From: Sphingobium sp. AP50
Lineage (GTDB): Bacteria > Pseudomonadota > Alphaproteobacteria > Sphingomonadales > Sphingomonadaceae
Direction of reading: 5' to 3'
NCBI RefSeq assembly: GCF_900109095.1
Contig: NZ_FNYZ01000018.1
Location: 46,936-110,935 of the forward strand
DNA length: 64,000 nucleotides
This document shows, in pieces, positions 9,083-17,308 of the stretch. Numbering within the stretch: position 1 is the stretch's first letter; each line of letters opens with the position of its first letter. The notes under the pieces were generated by a model that saw only the letters and a program-made list of their open reading frames with translations, did not search any database and was not told the origin of the DNA. The translations under genes were made by a program, and so were the position numbers.

Positions 9083-11361
9083 TAGTCCGGGCGCGCATCT
9101 TATGCGGCCTCATGCTGGCCATATCGTTGGTTGCAACACCAGTGCGCGCGGCCGACCAGCCATTCAAAGCATCGCCGATCATCGAAACCTCAGCACCTGC
9201 TGAGGTCAAAGATATAATGGTACCGATCATAGCAGCTGGCCTCGGCGCCGACCTGCGCAATAGGGTCGCAGCGCTGCGCAAGATTCAGGAGACATGGCTG
9301 GCCGACTGGCAGTCTGGAAAATTGACATCGGCCACACTGCGCGAGCATCGGTATTTTTCCGATCGCATGCTGATTGACGCGGTGGTGCAACTGCCGGCCT
9401 CCGACAGGGAAGGTATTGAGCCTATCTATTTGCCTTTTCTTGCCGAGGCGATCGACTGGTGCGACGGATTTAACGACCCCTCGATCGGTTTCAACTTATT
9501 CAGTCGCAGTTTGGGCATCATTGGCGGCGACACAAGTATCGCGCAGCCGCAATTTCTAGGAATCCTGCGCAAGATATCGACTATGATCGAAGCATTGCCA
9601 CAGCTTGCTGTGCGACAACGGACCCTTGCCAATATGGCAGTGGCGATGGGAATGGTGAGTGCATTCACCAGTCTGAATGCGGAAACTATCGCTCTAACCG
9701 CAAGAGCAGCGCGTAACACATTGGCCTTAGACGACAAAGCTCAAGACCCGCTCTTGTCGCCAAATGACAAGAAGACGATGGCCAGCCTTCTCCTAATGGC
9801 GACCGTTTTCATGCCTGGGACAGAACGGATCGAACTGAACCACTTTGCAAAGGACCATGGTGGCGTAATCTTGACCAGCCAGAACAAGTCGGCTGGGTAT
9901 TTTGGCGCCGTCGATGCAGCGCTCTCTGGCGACTGGATCGAAGCAGATCGGCTGATGGAAACAGCCATTGATAATCCACAGGTTATGAAAGAGACCTTGC
10001 CAGGTAGCAGCCCGGCTCAGGCGCCTATCATATCTATCATGTTCAGCAAACAGATGCTCATGAGCGAGGCTGCGGCCGTCAAGGTCAAGACAGGTCATTC
10101 CGAAGCAGCAATGCATCTCTTCGAGCGCAGTCGCTCGACAGCGCTTCAGATACGTCCTCAGGCTGATGCGCTGGCGTCAGAGCTGCGCATTATCCTTGGG
10201 GGCGAGACTATCGTCCAGGTCGCAGCAGGTTGGATGGGGACCTTTGCGGTGGTATCGAGGCCCAAGGACGGCAAAGTGGCGCGAACCAGCCTTTACACGG
10301 CTAACTCAGGCGGGCTGGCCCTCATCAGCAACTATGTGCATTTCGATCCCGGTCAGCGATATGTCCCAGGCGGCATTTTGGCGGCTTATTATCTGATCCG
10401 CACGGTACCGCGCCGCGGACCATCCCCGGCGCTGGACATGTTTGTCGATGATCTCAATCGCCGCACGGAAAGTCTGGTCGGGGACGCTATTCGCCAGGCA
10501 CTGTCCAAAGCGGGCGCAAAACCAAATGAGCGGATCGTCCTTATCCTGCCGGCAACTCTGGCAATGCTCCCGGTTGCAGGCTCACGCGGTGCCGACAACA
10601 TAAGCCTCGGCGAACGCTATGAGCTGCGTTTTGCGCAGTCACTTGCTCATGCCGCAGGCACGATTTCCAGCACCAAGGGCACTCCGGGGGCCGGCATAGG
10701 TTTTCTCGCGTCGTCGAGTTCCAACCTTGATGCGGTGTCTTTCGAACAGGCTGCGATCAAGCCGACACGCGCAATCCTTGGGGCAGCAACAGCAGATGAG
10801 GTGTTCAAGGGCCTGGACGGGACAGATTACTGGCACATTGCCAGTCATGGCAGTTCCGACTGGGGTAAGGCTAAGGCCAATGGCATCTATCTTGATGGCA
10901 AGGCCTTGCTGAACGACGCAGATATCCGTGGCGCTCGGATCCATCATCCGCCTCGACTCGTCTTCTTATCGGCCTGCGAAACCGCCATCCTGGATATCAC
11001 GCAGGATATTCATCGTTATGCCAGCCTCCAGACCGCCTTTGCCGCCATGGGGGCACAAGGCGTGGTCGGAACATTATGGCCCATCGGCGATGGTGCAGCT
11101 GCATTGCTCTCCGTCCGATTCCGCGACTATCTGATCGACGACCATATTCGGCCCGCTTCTGCCCTGCGCAGGGCGCAGTTATGGCTGCGCGACTCAGACG
11201 CGCGAACCCTGCGCAATTTCGTGACGAACAAGATCGCGCTGGGCAAGGTTACTGCGACTCAGGCACAGGGTATAATGGCCAGCCTTGCAGATTTTGAAGC
11301 GGGTAGCAGGCCGTTCGCCCATCCCTTCTACTGGACCGCATTTGAGCTGCTTGGCGGCTAG
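9079..11361 (+). CDS. Exported CHAT-domain protease
   Basis: A 760-residue protein with an N-terminal signal peptide (about 1-25, ending VRAADQ), a long helical middle that may be degenerate TPR-like repeats, and a C-terminal CHAT domain from about residue 480. The CHAT catalytic pair is visible: His590 in WHIASHGSS and Cys633 in FLSACETA. The typical downstream segment GVVGTLWPIGDGAAA and a C-terminal FYWTAFELLG block are also present. CHAT proteins are caspase-related proteases (separase, TPR-CHAT/Craspase). Export of one is less usual, since the best-known examples are cytosolic. It lies 2.5 kb from a caspase-fold gene, so the locus encodes two related protease folds. Confidence 0.88.
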   Translation: MIVRARILCGLMLAISLVATPVRAADQPFKASPIIETSAPAEVKDIMVPIIAAGLGADLRNRVAALRKIQETWLADWQSGKLTSATLREHRYFSDRMLIDAVVQLPASDREGIEPIYLPFLAEAIDWCDGFNDPSIGFNLFSRSLGIIGGDTSIAQPQFLGILRKISTMIEALPQLAVRQRTLANMAVAMGMVSAFTSLNAETIALTARAARNTLALDDKAQDPLLSPNDKKTMASLLLMATVFMPGTERIELNHFAKDHGGVILTSQNKSAGYFGAVDAALSGDWIEADRLMETAIDNPQVMKETLPGSSPAQAPIISIMFSKQMLMSEAAAVKVKTGHSEAAMHLFERSRSTALQIRPQADALASELRIILGGETIVQVAAGWMGTFAVVSRPKDGKVARTSLYTANSGGLALISNYVHFDPGQRYVPGGILAAYYLIRTVPRRGPSPALDMFVDDLNRRTESLVGDAIRQALSKAGAKPNERIVLILPATLAMLPVAGSRGADNISLGERYELRFAQSLAHAAGTISSTKGTPGAGIGFLASSSSNLDAVSFEQAAIKPTRAILGAATADEVFKGLDGTDYWHIASHGSSDWGKAKANGIYLDGKALLNDADIRGARIHHPPRLVFLSACETAILDITQDIHRYASLQTAFAAMGAQGVVGTLWPIGDGAAALLSVRFRDYLIDDHIRPASALRRAQLWLRDSDARTLRNFVTNKIALGKVTATQAQGIMASLADFEAGSRPFAHPFYWTAFELLGG

Positions 11362-11945
11362 GTGCCAATCAGCACCGCAAGGATTTGCGGATTGGGGTTT
11401 GTACGTTCGGCCTGGAAGGCCATTTTAAGGTCATCCAACGTATCGATCGCACATCCATCATTCTGGGCGCATTTGGGCGCGACCAGGATATAGCCACGTC
11501 GGCTGAGTGTCTGTTCGACAGCCAGAACGTAGACATAGCGCCCGCGCTCGAACGTCCGGTCGACCAGATCCTGCCGGAACATAATGGCCACCACCCCAGG
11601 CTGCACTTCGATAGCAGCCATAGCAGCTACAGCATCGATATTGTCCTTGAGCGTGACGCCGTTCACGGCGTCAAGCACCAGAGATTTGAACCAGCATCCG
11701 CCCTTCGTGGGCTGAAGGATCCAACGCGCGCCTTGGACGGGGTGCCCGTCCTTATCCTGGATTAGGGACCAGTTACCTGCCAGCGGTCCGCAACTTGACG
11801 CGGCCTGCATCGAAAAGAGAGGCTCGTCTGACACATAGGCGCAGTGCGTAAGAGCAGGCATCAAGAGCCCTGCAGCAGCAATGCGCAAGCACCTCGATGC
11901 CGACCATCGGATACCGCAGGATGGCGCTCTCTTCCCTGTCACCAT
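11358..11945 (-). CDS. Putative lipoprotein, convergent to CHAT gene
   Basis: A 195-residue protein starting at ATG 11945, with a basic n-region, a hydrophobic stretch and a lipobox-like LTHC at about residue 34, suggesting an outer- or inner-membrane lipoprotein. The mature part (GPLAGNWSLIQDKDGHPV) looks like a small beta-rich domain. Its stop overlaps the CHAT gene stop on the other strand by a few bases. An in-frame start at 11999 would add 18 basic residues. The family is not recognised. Confidence 0.65.
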   Translation of the reverse strand: MVTGKRAPSCGIRWSASRCLRIAAAGLLMPALTHCAYVSDEPLFSMQAASSCGPLAGNWSLIQDKDGHPVQGARWILQPTKGGCWFKSLVLDAVNGVTLKDNIDAVAAMAAIEVQPGVVAIMFRQDLVDRTFERGRYVYVLAVEQTLSRRGYILVAPKCAQNDGCAIDTLDDLKMAFQAERTNPNPQILAVLIGT

Positions 11946-12080
11946 ATCGCTTACAGTCCCCCTACAGCTTCTGCCACGATCCTTGCATTGACGGTCCATC
12001 TCGCAAACTGGTCAATAATCACTTTTCTGTGCACCTAAAAGATTACATGCTGGTCTGAATATCGATGCAGGTACGGCCGC

Positions 12081-12275
12081 TCACTCAACACCGAGGTTAT
12101 CAACGGTCATGTCTTCGATCGTATCAGCGAATTGGCCTGCGAGTCCTCCACGACGAGCGATAACGAGAATGATGTCCAATGCGTCACCCAAAGCATTATA
12201 ATCGCTAGCGCAAGCCATCGCTTGTGCCATCGCGTGATCAATCATCTGATCAAGGGCGTGACCCATCGTCACCAT
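12081..12275 (-). CDS. Small acidic hypothetical protein (64 aa)
   Basis: A 64-residue frame, rich in Ala, Asp and Met and predicted helical (DNALGDALDIILVIARRGG). It has a good ribosome site, GGAGAG, 5 bases before ATG 12275. No family is recognised. It lies upstream of the lipoprotein gene on the same strand with a gap of about 135 bp, so the two might share a promoter. Confidence 0.5.
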   Translation of the reverse strand: MVTMGHALDQMIDHAMAQAMACASDYNALGDALDIILVIARRGGLAGQFADTIEDMTVDNLGVE

Positions 12276-12444
12276 GGTTGCTCTCCGCCGTAAAGTGGTT
12301 GCTGCTACAGCTTTCTAGTGTCCTCCCACGAGCATGGCCAGGCCGAGGCCTAGATCGTCGAGAACATAACAGCGGACCTGACGGCCGATATCGTGCCTGT
12401 CCATCACGCGCGCAAAGATCGCAGCCGATCCCTCGTTTCTTTCT

Positions 12445-12481
12445 GCGCTCGCTGGTGTCAGCTCTCGACACCAGCGAGCGC
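12445..12481. repeat. 15-bp perfect inverted repeat
   Basis: GCGCTCGCTGGTGTC at 12445-12459 pairs exactly with 12467-12481, with a 7-base loop. No T-run follows on either strand, so it is not a standard intrinsic terminator. It lies between the small 64-residue gene and the interrupted RES gene. It could be an RNA-stabilising hairpin, a binding site or an old element end. Confidence 0.6.
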
Positions 12482-12543
12482 GCCACTCACGACGTTACCG
12501 GGCAGTCAGTGCCCCCCAAGTCCGTCAGGCAAGATAGATCGTA

Positions 12544-13215
12544 CTACACATCCTCGTAATTGATGGAGAGGCCATCTGCGATCTTCTGAATCTGCGAATG
12601 GCATAAAGGATCAGCCACAGCGCGCGTCGACACCGGTTCGAGTATATCTGCAGGAACGCGGTCGCCAAAGAGCAATACCGCGAACTCGGGGCCATATTGA
12701 TAGGAGATATAATAGAGGCCCTACGCAGAGGTGCAGTGGACATGAATATGCGCCGCCCAGTTGCGGGTGACCGGGTAAGTGCTTCTCGGCCCCGCCAAAA
12801 GGCCATTGCCTGGCAGTCCGATCTTACGCTGGGCCGTCGCGGTGAGGCTGACCAGATTCAGGTCATGCATCGTGCGCAGATGGCTATGGGCGTGCTGCCG
12901 ATAATCTGAAGGATGGACGATGTCAGGCGGCGCCATTGTCATGCGGGCGCGCGGCGGCGTGTCCGGGCAGCGTAGGATGATCTCGCAGGTTGCGCATTCG
13001 AAGGATTGGGCGGCATAGAGGGTCGGAATTACAGCGCCGCTCCCATCGCGGATCGGTGAGAAACGGGCATGGCCTTTCTCGCTATCATTGAACTGGCTCG
13101 ATCCAAACAGCTGGGCGTGGATGCGGTGCAGATCGGTGCCGGCCTTCAGAAGATGATAGTCCTCCTTCCCAACCCTCATTGTGACGGGCTCGGGAATCTG
13201 GATGCTGAAGCGCAT
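12544..13215 (-). pseudogene. RES-domain toxin interrupted by in-frame TAG
   Basis: The gene starts at ATG 13215 and reads as a RES-family toxin (NAD+-phosphorylase fold; examples are Mycobacterium MbcT and Pseudomonas Res). It begins with LLKAGTDLHRIHAQLFGSSQFN, where family members have the R-x-H active-site start. At codon 165 (12721-12723) the frame meets TAG. The same frame then continues without shift for 58 more codons as clear RES C-terminal sequence (GLYYISYQYGPEFAVLLFGD to the TAG at 12544-12546). A single C-to-T change from CAG would explain the stop. Either the toxin is recently inactivated or the amber codon is read through. The partner antitoxin lies immediately upstream. Confidence 0.8.
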
Positions 13216-13985
13216 CAGCCGTGAACTTCAGGCTCGGCTTCGCGCTCGAATGCCGCGATGACGGCTTCCGGCTCGCCGGCAAGTGCCGCGCCTGGGGTGT
13301 CGTCGAAATCCAGATGCGGCCGGGTCAGCCAGTGCAGCAGCCGAAAATCGCTCCATTCATCGGGCTTCGCCCGAATGATGTGGCGCATCGCCGGATAGAC
13401 GCGGCGGCCTTCCACGTCGAATTGCAGCAGGGGATAGACGGCGCGCCCGTCGACCGTGAAGCGCAGCAGTTCCTGTCGATCTTCCTTACGCTTCATCGTC
13501 GCGGACGGGTTCGCGCCCGAAAGCCCCAGCAGCTCGCAGGCCTCAGCCTGATCGGCCATCTGGGTGGTCGTGAGTATCCGCTCCTGCAGGCGGGCGCGGT
13601 TGAGCGCCGCCTTGAGCTGGAGATCGTCGCCCTTGACCAGATTTTCCCGCAGCATGACCCGATATTCCGACACCATCTTGTCAAACTCGCCGGAAAAAGC
13701 GTCGCTTAGATACCGCTCGGCCACCTTTTCAAAGGTCATAGCCAACATGCTGGCTGCGTCGGTAATCGTCTTGCCACTGACACCCGCCTGCGCAACCGAC
13801 GCGGCCAAGGCGTCATGGAGCGCCTGAAGCGCCGCTGGATCACTGCCGATGGACAAGTCGACATGAACCCGGACGCTGGCATGTGTAGAGACTGTCAGTG
13901 CCTTCGACGCGTAAAGCGCACGCCCAATGCCCCGACGCCCCGAGCCGGAGGCCGCTCGTTTACCAATCGCGGGAGCAGCAACCAT
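13215..13985 (-). CDS. Xre/MbcA/ParS-like antitoxin of RES module
   Basis: A 256-residue protein whose last about 60 residues (EWSDFRLLHWLTRPHLDFDDTP...) match the DUF2384 (MbcA/ParS/Xre C-terminal) pattern that blocks RES toxins. The central part contains a possible helix-turn-helix near QAEACELLGLSGANPSATMKR. It is longer than usual RES antitoxins (about 120-160 aa) because of an extra N-terminal helical region. ATG 13985 follows AGGAG by 7 bases. Its TGA overlaps the toxin ATG by one base, the usual antitoxin-first coupling. Confidence 0.75.
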   Translation of the reverse strand: MVAAPAIGKRAASGSGRRGIGRALYASKALTVSTHASVRVHVDLSIGSDPAALQALHDALAASVAQAGVSGKTITDAASMLAMTFEKVAERYLSDAFSGEFDKMVSEYRVMLRENLVKGDDLQLKAALNRARLQERILTTTQMADQAEACELLGLSGANPSATMKRKEDRQELLRFTVDGRAVYPLLQFDVEGRRVYPAMRHIIRAKPDEWSDFRLLHWLTRPHLDFDDTPGAALAGEPEAVIAAFEREAEPEVHG

Positions 13986-14141
13986 GAGTCGTCTCCTAGT
14001 TTCACTACCAGATGAACACGATATAGCACTTATAGCGAAAAATGCCATATGAACATAAAAGCGGTGCACTGGGGTGGGCCTGGATAACCTGTGACCCTCA
14101 CTCCGACAGCAATACTGCGGTCATGGTGGTGCCGCTTATCG

Positions 14142-14258
14142 TCAGCGTGAGGCACTGAGCCTGTCAATGAAACTCTGATGCTCAGGAACGCTAGCCATGA
14201 GCCTGCTGCGCGCGCGGCCGAGCAAGGCGGCGAAATCATGGCTGGTGGTAGACCTCAT
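14142..14258 (-). CDS. Very small hypothetical protein (38 aa)
   Basis: A 38-codon frame with a good AGGAG six bases before ATG 14258. The sequence is basic and helical (AALLGRARSRLMASVPEHQ). The same frame extends upstream to an ATG at 14336 with less protein-like sequence. No homology is recognised and it may be spurious. Confidence 0.3.
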   Translation of the reverse strand: MRSTTSHDFAALLGRARSRLMASVPEHQSFIDRLSASR

Positions 14259-14388
14259 CCTGGTCTCCTGTTCCTCGAAAAACAGTTGCATCGAACTGTG
14301 CCCGGGGAATGGCGAAACATGCTGCATCGCTATCACCGGGCAAAGCTGGAGATCACGTAGGCGCTCGGGCGATCACTGACCCTCAATG

Positions 14389-14601
14389 TCAGCGCACGAT
14401 GACCCGCCGTGTGAGATCAGGAATACGGACATTGTCGTAAGGGCTGCCAATCGAGAATTCGAGCGCCTCGCGCTCGGCGCGATACCAGCTGGGTGCATCA
14501 ATATTATAGCTTTCGGTGGCATAGGGCTCGCCTCCGCTGGAAAATTCGACAGCAAGACTGAACGTATGAAGTTCGACACGGGAAGATGCGGGTATGATGA
14601 T
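14389..14601 (-). CDS. Small protein lacking a standard start codon
   Basis: The minus-strand frame reads as normal protein over about 65 residues (ELHTFSLAVEFSSGGEPYA ... SPYDNVRIPDLTRRVIVR, stop TGA at 14389-14391), but no ATG or usable GTG/TTG is present near its beginning. AAGGA (14603-14607) is followed by ATC-ATC-ATA codons, so initiation would need a rare ATA or ATC start. Otherwise this is a fragment whose beginning was lost. It lies just beyond the terminator of the DUF932 gene. The family is unknown. Confidence 0.5.
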   Translation of the reverse strand: MIIPASSRVELHTFSLAVEFSSGGEPYATESYNIDAPSWYRAEREALEFSIGSPYDNVRIPDLTRRVIVR

Positions 14602-14612
14602 GTCCTTTCTAT

Positions 14613-14646
14613 AAGAGAAAGGCGGCTCCGACTGATCGGAGCCGCC
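14613..14646 (-). terminator. Intrinsic terminator of DUF932 gene
   Basis: Minus-strand GGCGGCTCCGA/TCGGAGCCGCC stem of 11 bp with a 4-base loop (14621-14646), followed by TTTCTCTT. It lies 38 bp after the stop of the DUF932 gene. Confidence 0.8.
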
Positions 14647-14683
14647 AGTTTAGCATTGGAAAATCGCGCTCGAGGCAGCGGCT

Positions 14684-15880
14684 TCAGTGCGCCTTGGCAA
14701 ACAGCTTGCGCGCCTTGCCTTCGACCTCGAGCCGCGCGTCTTGGTTGGACCGTGCACGTGCATGCGCGGTGATCCCCTGCACGAAATCGAAGAGGCTGGC
14801 TGGGGGATGACCTTCTTCGGCGAGAACCGATTGTATGATTTTGGCCGTATCGGCCTTGGAGAAGCCGTTCTTGCGAAGAAAAGTGTCGCGATCCTCATCG
14901 GTACGAGCGACGATCCGGTGCCTGGCCGTCTTGATACCTTCGACAAAGCTCATCGCTGAAGAGTCCGCAAAATTTTCGAGCGCAGGCGCTGCTTCATGGG
15001 CAAATCGATTGGCGGCAAATTTCGAATGCCGGATCGATATCTCTTCGAAACCCTCGACGCCCCAGAGATTGCGATTCATGCATACGGCGCGAAGATAGAA
15101 TGTCGCGATCCCCAATGCCTTCGATCCGACTTCAGAATTCCAGCAGTAAAAGCCTCGAAAGAAAAGATCGGGATCGCCGTTAGGCAGTTTGCCAGCCTCA
15201 ATCGGGTGCGTATCATCGACGAGGAACAGGAAGACGTCGCGATCGGACGCATAAAGGGTCGTTGTATCGCGGGTGACATCGACATAGGGGTTGTACCGCA
15301 TCGACCCCCAGTCGAGGACGCCGGGCACCTTCCACCGCGTGTCGGAGACCCCGTTACCCGCGATCTTCATCACCGCCGCCACAAGTTCATGATCCCAGAT
15401 GCGACCATAGTCGGGTCCGGTCACGGCCCGCAGTTCGGTCCTGCCCTCATTGGTCTTGAGGAGTTTCACCTGCTCGGCGCGGTGCCGCAGGAGCCCATGC
15501 TGCAGATTGATCCCGGCGAGCGCCGCTGGCAGGTTACGCAAATAGGAGGCTGGCGCGCCCACGAGGCTCGCAAGCTGCCCGAACGACCAGTTGGTCGGTG
15601 CAATAGGTTCCTCCTCGCCCGGAATGAACAGGCTGAGGCGTTCGGCATTGTCGGCCCTCGCGTCCACGCGCACCGCACGACTTTCCACGATACAGGTCTG
15701 GGCCTGGGCCGCACGGTGGCGCACGCTGTTGTACAGGGCATCGAGCGAAAGGAACTTCTCATCGTCGGGTCGCGAGAACCATTCGGACGAAACCCGCCCG
15801 ACATTGCGGCCGCGGCTGATGTCGACGCCATAGGCACCGGAGATTCGGCTTGGGATAGAAGATTGAAGAAGCGTAGCCAT
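14684..15880 (-). CDS. DUF932-domain protein
   Basis: A 398-residue DUF932 protein of the plasmid/phage type, known only as a conserved mobile-element family sometimes linked to anti-restriction. Characteristic blocks are WSFGQLASLVGAPASYLRNLP, YGRIWDHELV, LYASDRDVFLFLVD, FYCWNSEVGSKALGI and CMNRNLWGVEGFEEISIRHSK. ATG 15880 is preceded by AAGGAG with a 9-base gap; an in-frame ATG at 15928 would add 16 residues outside the domain. An intrinsic terminator follows. It sits with ParB-like and Toprim genes on one strand, a cluster seen on large alphaproteobacterial plasmids. Confidence 0.87.
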   Translation of the reverse strand: MATLLQSSIPSRISGAYGVDISRGRNVGRVSSEWFSRPDDEKFLSLDALYNSVRHRAAQAQTCIVESRAVRVDARADNAERLSLFIPGEEEPIAPTNWSFGQLASLVGAPASYLRNLPAALAGINLQHGLLRHRAEQVKLLKTNEGRTELRAVTGPDYGRIWDHELVAAVMKIAGNGVSDTRWKVPGVLDWGSMRYNPYVDVTRDTTTLYASDRDVFLFLVDDTHPIEAGKLPNGDPDLFFRGFYCWNSEVGSKALGIATFYLRAVCMNRNLWGVEGFEEISIRHSKFAANRFAHEAAPALENFADSSAMSFVEGIKTARHRIVARTDEDRDTFLRKNGFSKADTAKIIQSVLAEEGHPPASLFDFVQGITAHARARSNQDARLEVEGKARKLFAKAH

Positions 15881-16034
15881 GAGGAAGTCTCCTTGATGGA
15901 ACGGCCCGATCCATTCTGGACAGGCCAAACCATCCCCTCCCCCTTCCCTCCTACCCGAGCACGGCGGGGACGCCCCGCCTGAGCATCATGCCAGATCCCG
16001 GGCATCAACCCACAGCGCGCCATGCCGGCCTTGG

Positions 16035-16754
16035 TCAGCCAGAATCTGGTGCAAACCATTCGTAGAGGAGATGCGCGTCGGGATCATATGCCGGCCCGAT
16101 TGCAATGCGCACCAGACGACCGTCGCAAGCAAAAGCACCGGCGCGGGGAAAATTAAGATAAGAGCCTCCCTCAAGGATGATATCCCCTGAGCGGACTTTG
16201 ATGACCCTTCGCGTTGTGCCAAGTGATCGATGGCCCTGCGGCGCGTCGACGAGTTTGACGGCGTGACCTGCTCTGAACCCTTTCTTGAATTTAGCTAGCG
16301 ACATACGAGATACGACAGGATTTTTCGCGCCTCGACGCCTCGCCAGGGTGGACCAATAGCTCTGTCCAATCCTCGCCTCACAAAAAAAGGCACAGCTGTG
16401 ATAATCCTGGAGGATGTTCGAGTGGGTGAAGCCAAACCGTTCCATCTGATCGCGGACCGCTTCGATGACGGCATTTTGCGCCGCGCGCGCGGTGAGGTCG
16501 GACGGCGCGTCGAGGATATTGGCCGTAATTTTGCGACCGCCGGCGAACGTCTGGGTTGTGACTGCGAATTTGAAATCGGCAAAATGGCGTGCCAGATGGC
16601 GCTCGATCCGGCCACCGATCGCGGTCAACGCTTCCCCAGGCTTATGCGGGTCACCTTGATAGTAGAAATTTCCCAGCTCATCGAACGGGGTCTGGCTATA
16701 GAGGCGCAACGCAACGCCCGGCGTCAGGGCGTCGGTCAGACACGTGTTGGACAT
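16035..16754 (-). CDS. Hypothetical plasmid-type protein (239 aa)
   Basis: A 239-residue soluble protein starting at ATG 16754 after AAAGGA. The first half (RLYSQTPFDELGNFYYQGDPHKPGEALTAI) is followed by an alpha/beta segment resembling conserved hypothetical proteins of sphingomonad plasmids. Two close cysteines occur near residue 120 (HSCAFFC). I assign no function. It lies between DUF932 and a frameshifted remnant upstream of the ParB-like gene, all on the minus strand. Confidence 0.7.
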   Translation of the reverse strand: MSNTCLTDALTPGVALRLYSQTPFDELGNFYYQGDPHKPGEALTAIGGRIERHLARHFADFKFAVTTQTFAGGRKITANILDAPSDLTARAAQNAVIEAVRDQMERFGFTHSNILQDYHSCAFFCEARIGQSYWSTLARRRGAKNPVVSRMSLAKFKKGFRAGHAVKLVDAPQGHRSLGTTRRVIKVRSGDIILEGGSYLNFPRAGAFACDGRLVRIAIGPAYDPDAHLLYEWFAPDSG

Positions 16755-16856
16755 GGGATATCCTTTCATACACAAGGCGCAGGCCATTTACCTCGTCGGT
16801 TTGTCTCCCTCCTCCTCCTCTCCATGCGACAGCGACGCGATCACACTCCTGGCCGG

Positions 16857-17175
16857 TCAGGCGCGCATGGCGACAAGCGCCTCCACTTTGCCTCGTGCTT
16901 TGTGGGTGGGCAGGAACAGGCGCGTGCGATACTGGATCGCTTCGGAAAAGGCTCCAGCGGCTTTGATCTGGTCCCGATCGTCGGCACGATAGTTGCGGAC
17001 CCGTCGCATCGGATGCCAAAAAGGCCTCTTCCATCAGATGTTTGAGATGTTGCCGTTTTACCACCTGTCCCGCTCTTAGATATTGGGCGATCTTGGTGGC
17101 AACACCCTGGAGGCAGGCGATCTTCATAGTCTCCGGCGCGTCGGACTGCGCTCGCGCAGATAGCGGAAGGGACAT
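16857..17175 (-). pseudogene. Frameshifted remnant, possibly strawberry-notch-like N-terminus
   Basis: ATG 17175, with GGAG eight bases upstream, begins a protein-like frame through QYLRAGQVVKRQHLKHLMEE and AFLASDATG. This resembles a segment found near the N-terminus of plasmid strawberry-notch-family proteins. After that point the frame loses protein character. A different frame, from ATG 17009, reads as ordinary protein for 50 codons (DQIKAAGAFSEAIQYRTRLF ... VEALVAMRA) to TGA at 16857. Either one frameshift split a single gene or a small gene overlaps a broken one. Together they form at most a fragment. Confidence 0.5.
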
Positions 17176-17308
17176 GGCAAATCTCCGATATGCGATAGGA
17201 CCATGGCGGCCCGCCCCTTTGCTTCCTCCTTCCCTCCCGGCGTGCAGCACCATGAGGGGCGGGGCCACGGCACATGGCCGCGACCCCGCAAGGTGACAAG
17301 GAAACCGC

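Noticed and set aside
12445..12481. Hairpin considered as an intrinsic terminator
   Set aside because: No T-run follows on either strand, so it is listed only as an inverted repeat.
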